From NCBI GenBank assembly GCA_014529385.2, contig CM043942.1, forward strand, positions 112,066,141-112,130,140: 64,000 bases of DNA, read 5' to 3'. This DNA comes from Adiantum capillus-veneris. Its lineage: Eukaryota > Streptophyta > Polypodiopsida > Polypodiales > Pteridaceae. Each line of letters opens with the position of its first letter. The first letter of the stretch is position 1. The position numbers and the translations under genes are program-made. The notes beneath the pieces are model-generated. The model was not told the DNA's origin. It made no database searches and saw only the letters and a list, made by a program, of their open reading frames with translations. Below are positions 10,854 to 22,212 of the stretch, piece by piece.

Positions 10854-11933
10854 TGTGAGCGGGATGAAAACACACACAGTGACTCTATAACGACCTGACA
10901 CACAGTCTTGGGAAGATACACACACACACACACACACACACACTATGCGGCACCACTCGGCTTACACAACACACCTGGCCGAGACAGGGAACACACCTCT
11001 AGAGTGAGAGGAGAGAGACTATCCACTTGCCCACTCCACACAGACATACACACATACACACACCCAAAAAACTCATCTCAAAAGAGGAGAATTTATGATG
11101 TTTAGATACAATTGAGCTTGGGCCAACACCAATGGGGCAAATAGCTCACACAATATGGGTAAAGAATACCAGATACAATCACAAATTAGAGTAGAAGCTT
11201 CGCTCATACGAGAAACTTACACAGCCAAAACAGAAGAAAAATAATGAGGAATTTGGCAAAATGGACAGCGCCATCGCGTCCGGAACGGCCCAAAACCCCA
11301 GTCTACAATGTCAAACTGCTCAAATCCGACATCGGATGAGCATTTTAGGGCCAAAATAGGCTCCAAAAAAACCCAAAGACACACCTGTGGATATTCCTCC
11401 TCTTCTCTCCACGTTTGTTTTGGTCTTCTCTCAATTTTTTTAGTTCCCACACTTAGCACTTTTAGTTGGGCACCCTTGGACTTTTAGATGACCTCAAACA
11501 GACCTCGAACATGCCAAAAACTGGCCTCGCAAAGCATAGTTGTCACCTTTTTGCATCATCCGCACACCTGGCACTCATTTCTTTTCAATTATGCGTCTCG
11601 CAATCATGTGAAGTGGACCCAAAAAGTGGTCCTAATGATGACCTTTCTGCATAACTCTCACAAGAAAACACCCACGTTGTGTCCGTATTCATCCACGTGC
11701 CAATATTGACCCCGTTCGGCCTCCTGACGCCACTAGATGCCATCTAACGCACCTGCTTACCTCATGTCGTCGGCCCGCGGATAGATTCCTCGAGAAGTTT
11801 TACGTGCTACCAACTCCTCCTTATTGTAGAAAAAACACACTAGTACTGGTAATAGTGAAAATCACTGCACAATGTACACCCTGTCCTACTTGTACACACG
11901 CGGGCCCCACGTAACCACCTGGCTATGGAAATT
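10854..11933 (-). repeat. 5' LTR of element A, outer end truncated
   Basis: Direct repeat of 3500-4558, starting TGTGAGCGGG. Similarity stops at GGCTATGGAAATT, after which the left copy has about 87 more LTR bases and the right copy has unrelated DNA. The (CA)n tract is longer here than in the left LTR. Many point differences between the LTRs suggest an old insertion. Confidence 0.85.
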
Positions 11934-12437
11934 TCTCTTCTTTGTCAATATTTTAGCAGAACTTTTCTCTTATCAGGCATAATATTAAGCCATATTGACA
12001 AATTTTGTTTAGTGAGATGCCTAGAGTGAGAGTATGTAGATATGAGTGTTAGGAATAATTTTGGCAAAAAAATTTCCCAATTAATAATATTTTTTAGTAA
12101 TTTTATTTTAGTTTTGACCTTAAAAAAATAGAGAGATCCAAGAAATTTGGATTCAAGTTTTGAAAGAAAACACGAAACATGTGAAGTAAGAGCTTTGAGC
12201 ATGTCAAATAGGGAGGGATTTGGCACATGTCAAAATTCGGGCCAACTTAAAACGGACCAGAACTGCAAAATCAAGGGAAATTAATATATGGGTGTCCAAT
12301 TGACAAGCGGTATGAGCCATAGGTGGTATGACATGAGAAATGTGGGCAAGTAAGGTAAGTATGCATAGTGCACTCGGAAGAAGCCCGATACATATAGGAA
12401 AATAGGGCAAGGTAAACCTCATTTCCAGTCGATAATT

Positions 12438-12438
<1 letters not shown>
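11934..12438. other. Unassigned non-coding stretch
   Basis: Flank to the right of element A. AT-rich, with no coding or structural signature that I can support. Confidence 0.4.

Positions 12439-12490
<52 letters not shown>
12439..12490. repeat. (AG)n microsatellite
   Basis: Perfect AG dinucleotide run of about 26 units. The Leu/Ser-rich ORF on the opposite strand is an artefact of it. Confidence 0.98.
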
Positions 12491-12492
<2 letters not shown>

Positions 12493-12774
12493 ACCATCGT
12501 AGTGCTAGCCTACTACAGCCACCCAAGACCCTTATACCACACCAAATCTCACATGTATGATTTTTATTAGTGCATGAACACTCATATATGGTCAAATATG
12601 CACAAAAACAATCACAACGACAAAATCAATCAAATTTGAGAAGGGATTTTGGAAAATTGTCAAAGTACTTTTGGGAGGGCTAACAAAGTTCAAATTCAAA
12701 AATAACTCCATAGGGATGCTTTTAATTCCTAGCAGAATCGGGGCATACCATTATAATTTCAGAATAGGGTGGAA

Positions 12775-13736
12775 CATGGATTGCAATCCATGAACCCCCA
12801 CCTCAATTTGCAAAAGTAAGTGGTACAAAATGATGCTGCAAAAAGCACCTTTGCACTATTGCAATCATAGGAAAAAACTGGTGTTGAACATGGATTGTGA
12901 TCCATGACCCCCAACTTGGCCAAACAAAGACTTTCTGGTCCAACTAACTTGTACATACCTTGGGGGATGTGCCCTATCAGTTTGATGTAAAATGGACAAT
13001 GGAACCACCCAAAAATAAGTAAAATTGGGCTTTTAGTCACAAATGGTGCTTTTTACCCATAGATGGAAAATTTGACCCAAATCCCAAAAAAAAGTGGACC
13101 AACATCTTAGGGAACATGCCTAGGAGCTACCCAAAAAGTTTTTTCCAATTTGCGTTCAGAACATGGATTGTGATGACCCCTAGATGGAGATTTTTCAAAA
13201 ATTGATTGCAAAGTGATTGTAAGAGTTAATGATGGTGTATGGTGGAAAAACTTCAGCCTTTAGTCACATAAATTGCTTCATTTTCAAAGTTTAGCAATGT
13301 CAAGGTGCAAGTAACTAGAATTGTGTCTTTGGTCAAAGTGCAAAGTTAAGAGAATTTCTGAGTTTGTGTTAACTCAAGGGATGCAAAAAAATGCCAGGAA
13401 AGTAGACTAACTTGCTCGAGAGACAAAAGGGCTCAAAGAGATTCCAATTGAAATAGAAATCAATAGAAAGTTGGGGATTGGGAACTTCTTCAACCCCAAA
13501 TAAAAAGAATGGAAAAATAGGAAATAGATTGATCACCATCAAAGATCAAAGATGCCAACCAAAACCAAATATGGCAAAGTCAGATCAAATTGGGCCATAA
13601 CTTGGGAAATGGGGTAAAATTCAGAAAAACTTGTTCAAATTTGAAAATATCTTGACCATGCTATTAGGATATGTGATGGGAACAGGTATCTCAAGTTTTA
13701 TCCCAAAAGCTTGTCAAACATAGATCGGGATCCATG
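12775..13736. repeat. Dispersed 18-bp palindrome within a conserved context, four copies
   Basis: CATGGATTGCAATCCATG (12775-12792) is a perfect palindrome. Related copies lie at 12889-12906 (CATGGATTGTGATCCATG), 13162-13177 (shortened) and 13719-13736 (CATAGATCGGGATCCATG). The left context is AACA in all four, and three copies are followed by ACCCCC-like sequence. Spacing is irregular (about 114, 273 and 557 bp). No coding sequence surrounds them. Function unknown. Confidence 0.65.
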
Positions 13737-13779
13737 ACCCCCTATGAGCGTTCGAGTCTAAAGTCATGCCATTAGGTCC

Positions 13780-14733
13780 CAAATGCCTAAAATAGCATAA
13801 CCCCAAAGTCTTAAGTTGTTAACAGCAAGCTAACACGGATACCATTTTTTAGAGTTCTCTTTGTAAAACATTTATTATTTTGATAAATTGAGAACATTGT
13901 AACTCCTATTTTCTCATACAAACTCTGTAATTAATGAGCCGAGGCTACAAGCTTCTAGATTGTATCAGCCAGTCATTTCCCAGCTTTGGTAGAACTCGAG
14001 ATTATTAGTTTTGACCACCCCAAAACGTTGGCTAAGGTATAAAAGCCAATTTTTGTAAGTTTTTTAAGAGTTTTGGATAATGAAATACAGAGAGTGAGCT
14101 AATGGCGCTCACTCCTCTCCTTCTCATGCTTCCTACTTGCTCCCCGGTTGTCACATTGCACTCGTGTTTGTTGCATTGCAACTGCAGCTGAGAGCTCTAC
14201 GCATTGACATAAGAAGTTCATAGTATTTTGTAGCTTTTGGCATCGCCGACCCGCGGCCTAATTTCATTATAACTAGGAATTTACACTTTCAAATAAAAAA
14301 CTAAGCATAGGCGGGGTATTGGGGCATCGTTGCTAAGCATTTAGATACATTATGGGTCGAAAACAAACAGGTCAAAAATCCACTGCTGTTAATAATCGCG
14401 ATTTTGGAACTTGACCTAGAGTGGGGTTTTGAGTCCATAAGCATGTGTGCTTAGGTCTTATAAACTTGTCCTAGAAGTTGTGTTACATTTGGATGTCATT
14501 TGATGCTGTAACGGATGTGACTTGTTTGTCGATGAGCGATTGGCTTTTGGTGCTTTCAGTCACTTGAGTGTAGCTTGAGTTAGATACGAGTTGTTAGTTG
14601 TTTTTCGAGAGATTGACACCCTCTTGTAGCCTCTATGCACTAGTCGAGTCAACTTCATCCCATGGATTGACAATTTAATCGTGGTTCTCGCTAATAATGC
14701 AATAAGATAGGATGGTGAGGTTAGACATGTGTC
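13780..14733 (+). repeat. Possible LTR or promoter region, plus strand
   Basis: TATAAAAG at 14038-14045 sits in a promoter-like setting. A sequence ending TGTCCCACA at 14734 is followed by TTTGGTGCCGTTTTCGAGAA, a good PBS-like match in the plus direction. This layout fits the 3' part of an LTR plus PBS of a plus-strand element. I found no second LTR copy in the window and cannot fix the left boundary. Confidence 0.35.
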
Positions 14734-14734
14734 C

Positions 14735-14755
14735 CACATTTGGTGCCGTTTTCGA
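14735..14755 (+). promoter_or_regulatory. Possible primer-binding site
   Basis: TTTGGTGCCGTTTTCGAGAA resembles the TGGCGCCGTTGCCGGGGA-type primer sites of plant gypsy elements, with several mismatches. It directly follows an LTR-like CACA end. If real, the following non-coding 4 kb would be the leader of a plus-strand element. Confidence 0.35.
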
Positions 14756-15238
14756 GAATTGAAGAGACCTAAACTAGGAAAAAACACGAGCTTCTAGTGA
14801 ATTTATCCTTTAGCTTCCTCTAGGTTCGCCTAGGATTCAAAACTTTCTTTTAGAAACCGCATAGCTTAAGATTGTCGTCTTTTGTTGTGTAGAGGTAGCT
14901 TGGAAGTAATCGTACTTGCTGAGTGCCTTTAGGATTGTAGAATTGTAGAAATAGATTAGGGATTTGAGAATGATTGGTAGACGAAACAAGTCTTAAGATC
15001 ACTGCTCAGAAAAACATTAAAAATAAGAAAAAGAGTGTTTGTGGATACTTTCCACAACCCCATTGCATGAGAATCTAGCAATAGGGTAAGTAGGATCCGA
15101 GGTGGATTTCAGAACATTGCTCTCTTTGAAAGAATAAAGTGGGAGTTGTTATTGGAAGTTGCAGAATTTCAGGTCTACGGCTAGAAATAGCTCGAAAACA
15201 CTCGAAACCACTCAATCCGACTGGAGAGTAAGCTTAAC

Positions 15239-16575
15239 ACTAGAATGGTAACCTAACAGGACATAAAAGTATCCTTTCAGGGTTTTGGGAAAAATTTCCA
15301 AAACCATAGTAGATCCACTCATTTTGAAAAATCCTTTCATGAGATTATAGTTCAACAACTACTACATATGAAAAAAATGAGAAACTTGTAATTTTTCTCA
15401 TCCCTTGGTCACTACAAGCCTCCAAAGTTGATGGACCAATGCATTTTGCCCAAAACAGCAATTTCTTACGGTTGATTGCATATAAATAAGAGTGGAGATT
15501 TTTGTAGGACATGAGATAAAATGCCCCGTTAACTTCAATGGATTGGTGACCAAAACATATGGTTGCTTTTACCTCACTAATTGTTTTTTGGGCAAAAAAA
15601 ATAGGTACAAAAAAGTTGCATTTTTTCCATTCTGCGGACCTATTATCAAAGTTTCTATAGTCACGCTCAATACATATACTATATACATGTTTTCTTAGTT
15701 CCCTTTGGGCCTCTGGATTCAACAGGATCCATGGAGCATGTCAAAAGGATAATGGATCTCTTACAATTGGAACCTCGGGGCAATGATAAAGTGCTAAATA
15801 CAGCAAACATGAAAAAACTGGGTTTAGCATTATGACCTCTAGAAACCCATAGAAACTACTCAATATCTAGCCAAGTTTGTAGTCTATGATTAGATATGGT
15901 TACTACCTACAAAATACACACAATTGGCCTAAGAAACTAGCAATATTGAGAAAGTTATACTTGCTACTCTAAAATGTATCGTATTCTTCAGCAATCAAAA
16001 AACTCAACCATCATCGTATACTATGCTATATAGCATATTAGGTCCCCTGAAACTCAAGGAAGATTAGCTTTATGTTATACATTACACTTACACAATCAAA
16101 ATTGAATTTGGATATCAAGAAAGCCACCAAAAAAATCATAAAAGTGCGAATTTTGGCCAAAAAACAGGATTATGCAATTCTTGTAAATTGGTCATAACTT
16201 TCAATTTTAACACTTAGCTCTCCCTACAAGCATCAAAACATGTTGAGAACTATGAAGGCCTAACCTCTAGCCATCTAAACCTCACAAACATGAATTTTAG
16301 AGTGGTATAGTTGCCAAAAATTGAAAAAAAGCCAAAAACAGAACCCGTTTTTTCACACAGTTTAGGTTCAAAAATGTTGTGCAAGAGTAAGGTTAATGGT
16401 GAGATCGATACTCAAAAAAAAATGCTAAGTTTTTTTCAGCTCATAAGGCAACTTTGTGGATATATAGCACCTAGAAATTCATTTTCATACTCTTCAAATA
16501 ATTCAAGCAAAATGGTCACTTAACAGAACACAAAAGTGTCCAAGGACATAAAAGTGTCCTGTTACCATTCTAGTG
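15239..16575. mobile_element. Non-autonomous inverted-repeat element flanked by TTAA
   Basis: The left end CACTAGAATGGTAAC (15239) and right end GTTACCATTCTAGTG (to 16575) are exact inverted repeats. TTAA lies directly outside both ends (15235-15238 and 16576-16579). Just inside each end, AGGACATAAAAGT(A/G)TCC occurs again. The 1.3-kb interior has no recognisable transposase; its ORFs show no conserved motif. The CACTA-like terminus is not matched by a 3-bp duplication, so superfamily is uncertain. Confidence 0.6.
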
Positions 16576-16639
16576 TTAAGAGTTGTCTGAACTAGTTGGT
16601 AAGCTCAAAGACACTTCGAGGTAAAAATTTCAAGAGTTG

Positions 16640-17700
16640 GCCAAAACTCATATTATTTACTTTTTCTTGACATTTTAGGCCAAAGTAAGTTTTTACTTGA
16701 TTCATAGGCATAAAATAGCTCATATAAAAACAGTCTCTGAAAAAATTGTAAAAAAGTGTTCATTTCAAGCCTGAAGTTAATAATCGTGATTATTAACTTT
16801 CTACTCCAAATTGAATAAGGTTCATGCCATTGACTCATTGCATGTGTATAAACAACTTTTGTAAAGGCCCAGAAGATTTGGATCACAAAACTGGCAAAAA
16901 ACTGGGTAAAAATTAAAGTTACTGACTTTTTGAATCTTGAGTATAAATTTGGAAAAAAATTGTCCAAACTTGTTGCAAATTGATTCATAGGCTTATATAG
17001 GTGTGATAAACATGTGTACATGCTCAGTTGACCAAAAAGATGCAAAATTTGTCAATAGTAAATAATCACGATTATTTACATCTGCCCCACTTTTCAACTT
17101 TTTTGAACAAGTCAGCATACCACTAGTTTTAACATATTATAATTAGCCCACAAACCAAATTTGGTAAGATTTAGATCACTGGATTAAAATTTGTGACAAG
17201 ATTTGCAAAGTTAATCTATGAACAGATAATTGATGACCATTTGACCAAAAATTGTCCAAACTTGATGAAACTTGGTTAGTGACCTTTACTTAAGATGCTT
17301 AATAGATCTGTATCAAAGTTGGGACAAAAAGTTACAAAAATATAGCTGGAGTAAATAATCACAATTATTTACGTCTACTTTAAAACTTGATAATTTTGCA
17401 AATATGTGTATATCACAAGGTCAAGCATATCAAGTAGACCTCACAAATCAATTTTGGTAAAATTTGGATCACAAAAGTGAGACTTAAGCCAGATTCTTGA
17501 AATCAAAGTTTGCGGACACAAAACAGTTGATAAACTTGATCAGATTTTGTCCAAACTTGTTGAAACTTGTCCAAGACTTTAACATGTTGTATACTTGCCA
17601 AACCAATCCAAAAAGTGCAAAAAATTGACAAAAGTAAATAATCACGATTATTTACTTCTGCTTTCCAGAGACATCAATTTTGATTTTTGAACGCATATAG
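16640..17700. repeat. About 285-bp diverged tandem repeats, each with a 22-bp palindrome
   Basis: Palindromes lie at 16776-16797, 17058-17079, 17351-17372 and 17634-17655 (282-, 293- and 283-bp spacing). Between them, diverged but alignable blocks recur, such as TTTGGTAAGATTTAGATCAC against TTTTGGTAAAATTTGGATCAC and TTGTCCAAACTTG(A/T)TG. The palindrome is far better conserved than the rest of the unit. No ORF runs through the array. A half-palindrome (GTTAATAATCGCGATT) also sits at 14388. Confidence 0.75.
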
Positions 17701-18297
17701 TGTTAGACCAACATAATATAAAGCCACAGGGCAATTTTGGGTTCAGTACACTCAGTTTTCAGGTTGCAGATCAAACCTTTGATTTTTGCTCAATCGAATT
17801 TGAAAGTCATATTTGACTCCCATAGCTTGATTCGAAGTGACACATATAGACCAATCATGAGGGTTAGCAAAAACTTTATTGTCTTTATAGAAGAATAGAT
17901 AACTTAATCAAATTTGTACAGGAATCAGGTTGCAGACGAGGAATTAGTGGCTTGACAGAAAGTTGCAATTGAATCAAGTGGAAATTGATGACAAGTCAAT
18001 CCAAAGGTGAGTACTCTATCAAGGGCTTCATAAGTCTATATGAATCTTAGATATGGTCGTGTATTAGGAAATCAGGGCATACTCGAAGAAACCTCTTGTA
18101 GGGTATCCACCGAAGAAAGCGTGAATCAAGGCAATTCATTGCACACAATTCTTGAAGAAGTCTCAAACACTTTTTCAGATTCAACATCTCAAATGTCTTC
18201 TTACTCGACTCACTCGAAAACCGGATTGGCAATGCACTATAAGCATATACTATCTTTTTAAAGGACTAACCACCATGGAGCCCATGTTTACTTGGAA

Positions 18298-18414
18298 CCT
18301 AACGAGGAGTATGCTATTTGCATTGACAACCATGGTATTGAGTTCAAAGAAGAGGTTAGGACAAAAAAACAAAGGAAAAATGTACATGGACAGAAACGGA
18401 ACTCAAGAAGACTT
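18298..18414 (+). CDS. Unrecognised coding-like segment
   Basis: One plus frame reads HGAHVYLEPNEEYAICIDNH then GIEFKEEVRTKKQRKN before a stop. The composition (acidic, then basic tail) looks protein-like, but I recognise no family. It has no clear start and lies in retroelement-rich DNA, so it may be part of a decayed retroelement ORF. Confidence 0.25.
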
Positions 18415-18494
18415 GAAGCCTTTAAAACGGCTTAGTCCGGATAATACTAGGATCGGGGTCTATTTATTGAGAAGGTAGAAACATAAAATATCTT

Positions 18495-18734
18495 TTGTGG
18501 ACTTCGCATGCCAAAACAGGACAAGTAACGGCCATGAAGATCATCTATATCTTCAAGATCAAAGATAAGGGATCAGCGGACCTACCAACTTACCTATTTA
18601 GGGATTGTTATAATAACAAGTTTTTTATGATGACTCTTGAGAAGGTAGAACAAACCAAATACCAAGGGTATTACATAGGGGATTGGTTATTGGGACAAGG
18701 ACCAGAAACAATTCCAAGAGACGAACATCGTTGA
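18495..18734 (+). CDS. Unrecognised small ORF
   Basis: 79 residues, reading for example FKIKDKGSADLPTYLFRDCY. There is no family I can name. It ends close to where the putative LTR of element F begins and may have been cut by that insertion. Confidence 0.25.
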   Translation: MWTSHAKTGQVTAMKIIYIFKIKDKGSADLPTYLFRDCYNNKFFMMTLEKVEQTKYQGYYIGDWLLGQGPETIPRDEHR

Positions 18735-18759
18735 TGGAGAAAAAGACGCCGTGCGCACA

Positions 18760-19934
18760 CTCACACACCCATACAACTCAACACCACACAAGAAATTTAC
18801 TTGAATTCCAACCCACACCCACCACCACTCAAGAGCTCAATAAAAATACTACCCACAAGCTCAATTCAAACTCCAAACACCAAGACCTACAAGCCCTTGC
18901 CTGCACGCAGACACTACAAGGCGAGTCGAGTTGATCAACACTTGAAATCACACTTGATGGGGACCAAAATATACAATAGAAACCATCAAAAAATCCAGCC
19001 ACAAAAGGCCTCTCTCAAACCATTGCAAAAGACCCACCAAACTCCACTCTGTTGGACTCTTTGGAGTAGCACCAACCCTAATGGCACCGATACAGGGTCA
19101 CATAGTCTTGCAGAAAGTCGCACCTTCTTCCCTCAATTGCTTGCACACACACATCCATGGAAAAGTCAAAACTTCCATGGACTCTCCCAAGTGAAAAATT
19201 GAAGAGAGAAAGCTCTCATTCACTCCTCCACACACTTGAAAACAGGATGCAAACGCGATGGGACTGCACTAGACCACCTGTAGGAACCCTGCTTCCTTCC
19301 CCACATAGAGAGGTGAAACTGCCAAGACTTGGCTTCTCCTTCAGCTAGAGCATTCATGGAACCGCACTGATGTGGCAAATCGAATCCTTTTCACACCATT
19401 TTTGGTCATTTTTTGACCCAGTTCTAGCTAGTTTTGACCCCCAGCGAGCATTTTTTGCAAACGGACTCCAAAATTCACCAATTTTTTCATGCTTGATCCT
19501 TGATACCCAAAGAACTTTTCCACATACCCAAATTGTATTTTTTACCACTTCTAGGGCGATGCACGCATCACTGCAGATTAGGCACCGTAAATAGACAATT
19601 ACTGCATGTCCCAAACTTCTCGAGCGGGATGAGAGTACCCATACTTGTCGCTTGCATTATTTACATTCTAGAAAGCTCAAACACATTCTCTAGAGCCAAA
19701 ATAAGCCACCTAGAACCATATCCAAGACCCTGATACCCTATCCGGGCATGTACATGTGTCCAACTGCTAGCACGCGAACCTGCCTATTCACAATGTGTAC
19801 ATGTTCATCTTTTTTTGAACTTGAAACCATTTTGCAAAGCTCCCAAATGCATGTATTTACATCTTTTTGTACATATGAACATGCATATAAACTCTACTTT
19901 GTACACACCAAAAGCAGACTATCATCATTGCCCA
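18760..19934 (-). repeat. Putative 3' LTR of element F
   Basis: The right boundary is well placed: minus strand CCTAGAGGG (polypurine) followed by LTR start TGGGCAATGATG at 19934. The sequence to the left is non-coding with CA-rich stretches as in the LTR of A. The left boundary near 18760 is a guess, because no second LTR copy exists in the window. Confidence 0.5.
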
Positions 19935-19938
19935 CCCT

Positions 19939-21130
19939 CTAGGTAGAGCATTTATGCTCAACCAAGAGACTATTTGCATTTGGAACCACATCCCTCGCAA
20001 AGTATTTATTCAATCTATAACCATTTATTTTGTAACACAAATGTTCACCAGACAATTTTTCCAACTCATATGTTCCATTAGAAAATACATGCTTCACTCT
20101 GTATGGACCTAACCATTTGTCCCTTAACTTCTTTTGAAAAGTAAAATCCAAGCGAGAATCATACTTCATCACCAGATCTCTCTCTTTGATCTCTTTCTCT
20201 AGCAGCCTCTTATTCATTTTCTCCATCCTTGTCTCTGCTTGTTGAAGAAAAGAATCACTGGCTTTCTCTTTATTCATTCGCAACAACTCTAGAGAAATAA
20301 TTCTTTCTTGCAGCTTGTCATTATGCTCACCTTGCATTCTGCACAACAACTTCAAGGCATCCAACTGCACTTGTATGGGCATAACAGCTTCTTTTCCATA
20401 AACAAGCTCATATGGTGTAAACTGTGTTGGCACTCTATACGCAGTTCTATAAGCCCACAAACACTTTTCCAAGTCCAAGTCCCACTCTTTAGGATGCTCT
20501 CTAGCATACTTTGATAGCATCTTCACAATTTGACCATTGCAGTTCTCAACCAATCCGTTGCATTGTGGGTAGTAAGGAGAGGAATGCCCATGTTGAATTT
20601 TCAATTTCTCCATGAGAGCAGCAACAAGTTTTCCCTAAACCCTGGTCCATGATAAAAAATGATAACCATAGGAGATCCAAACCTGCAACACACCTGTTCA
20701 TACAAAAAAGAGGCCACTCTTTCTGATGTTACATCTTTTACTGCTCTTGCCTCCACCCATTTTTTCAAATAGTCCACAACCACAAGGATGTACCTTTTTA
20801 CATTGTTGGTTCTTGGCATTGGACCTACAACATCTACTCCCCATTTTGCAAATGCATCAAAAGACATTATAGTTTTTTGAGGCTCAGCCAAAAGCTTTCG
20901 ATTTGCAAACACTTGGCATTCATGGCATGACTTGCACCAAAAATAAGCATCTCTCATCATAGAGGGCCAACATTAACATGCTCTCAAAACACAAAAGACA
21001 ACCTGATTCTTGCCTTGATGGCCTCTTTCTTCATGGCAGTGCTCCAAAATCAAGCCTATCTCTTCTTTGTATGGCACTTTCCTCAAATGCTATTCTTGCC
21101 ATAAAGCATGAGATCCTCACCTACCAATGT
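19939..21130 (-). pseudogene. Integrase of element F
   Basis: The H2C2 domain is near 20900-21130 (CKSCHECQ end). The core has Asp in KWGVDVVGPMP. The second catalytic Asp block reads IIFYHGPGF where family members have S-D-[HN]-G, so Asp is Tyr. The Glu is kept in YPQCNGLVENCNGQ. ORF 19939-20613 continues through WAYRTAY, LVYGKEAVMP and the C-terminal FQKKLRDKWLGPYRV. A frameshift near 20610 separates the two parts. The stop codon lies inside the polypurine tract. Confidence 0.85.
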
Positions 21131-21270
21131 ATAGTTTCTTGATTTTGAAACTATTCTCTTACGCCGAACCTTTGACATGCCCTCTGGACATTGCCCTTTA
21201 CCAAGAAATACTTCTACATCTTGCAATCATTCCCTTTCTGCATACAAGGCTTCCTTGACCTTTAAAGGAG

Positions 21271-21660
21271 CTACCAAGGCATCCAACTTGTCCCTAGCCA
21301 ATTCATCAGCTTCTTTATTATTCTCACGAGGAACATGCTTAAATTGTAGATCTTCTCAAACTTATGCAAAAGCTTCTTGATGCCATAGAACCACTTCTTC
21401 AAATTGTATTTCTTAACATTCCACAAACCAAGCAATTGATTCATGACTAGCAATGCATCCCCTTTTGCAATGACCCTCTTCAATCCAAACCTAACACACT
21501 GCTTCAACCCAAGGAAAAGCGTGAGATACTCGGCCTCATTATTACTTTCAGCTTTATCAAGATCGTAAGCTCTAGAAAAGATTACATCGCCTTTTGGGTT
21601 CTTAATGACTACCCACCACTTGCCTTTTGAAGAACTTTCCTGTATGCACCATCAAACATC
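21271..21660 (-). pseudogene. Second (archaeal-type) RNase H of element F, degraded
   Basis: The minus-strand frames read MFDGAYRKVLQKASGG near 21650 and VIAKGDALLVMNQLLGLW near 21440-21490, the same blocks as in the second RNase H of element A. The NNEAEY block between them is corrupted by stops and frameshifts. Its position between the gypsy RNase H and integrase again indicates a Tat-type layout. Confidence 0.65.
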
Positions 21661-21682
21661 ATTGTATATGCATCTGTAATAT

Positions 21683-22200
21683 CTACTTCCTCTTCATGAT
21701 CATCCTTGTCAACCCTTGGGTAAGATGAAGCTCCCTCTCCTTATGTACCACTATGTCTGTCAAGTGAGCTTTAATAGAATGATCCACTTTAAACTCAAAC
21801 TCATACTCTTGAAGCTCCAAAGTCCACTTTAAGATACACTTGCTAGGCTTCAAATGTTGTACTACATCAGGCAAAAGATTTGATGTGGTGAGCACATAGA
21901 ACTTTTGGGGCAACATATAGGTTTTGAACCTTTGACAAGCAAGAACCAAGGCGAATACCCACTGTTCCATTTCCATGTAAGAGAACGTGCTTAAATTCTT
22001 CATCTTGCTCTCAAAATAAGTTGTCTTGAAGTTCCTTCCTTGCTTTTGTAAGAGAACCGACCCAAAAGCTACTGACCCCACACTAATATATACATAGAAA
22101 ATCAACCGCAAGCCGGGAGGACTCACTGTTGGTAAAGCACACATTACCTCCTTGATACCATCAAAAGTTTGTTGAATGTCTTCATTTCACTCAAACCCTT
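21683..22200 (-). pseudogene. First RNase H (gypsy type) of element F
   Basis: ORF 21683-22144 carries FGSVLLQKQGR, then YMEMEQWVFALVLACQRFKT and YMLPQKFYVLTTSNL, the usual gypsy RNase H series, and ends with the connection (ILKWTLELQEYEFEF). The upstream part (22145-22200) continues in another frame. Confidence 0.8.
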
Positions 22201-22212
22201 GAACTCTTTGAC

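Larger units (their letters stand above)
3500..11933 (-). mobile_element. Ty3/gypsy element A (Tat-like, dual RNase H), two LTRs, minus strand
   Basis: Two long direct repeats (3500-4645 and 10854-11933) bracket a minus-strand internal region. Its order is PBS, leader ORF, gag, protease, RT, RNase H, second (archaeal-type) RNase H, integrase, polypurine tract. A second RNase H between the first and integrase is characteristic of the plant Tat lineage (established knowledge). Every domain is present, but the reading frame is broken by stops and frameshifts and the RT thumb is deleted, so the copy is dead. The outer end of the right LTR lacks about 87 bp relative to the left one. I could not find a matching target-site duplication. 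Confidence 0.88.

Noticed and set aside
15345-15722. 125-residue minus-strand ORF as a gene
   Set aside because: No recognisable motif, lies inside a non-autonomous inverted-repeat element, and composition follows the AT-rich DNA.
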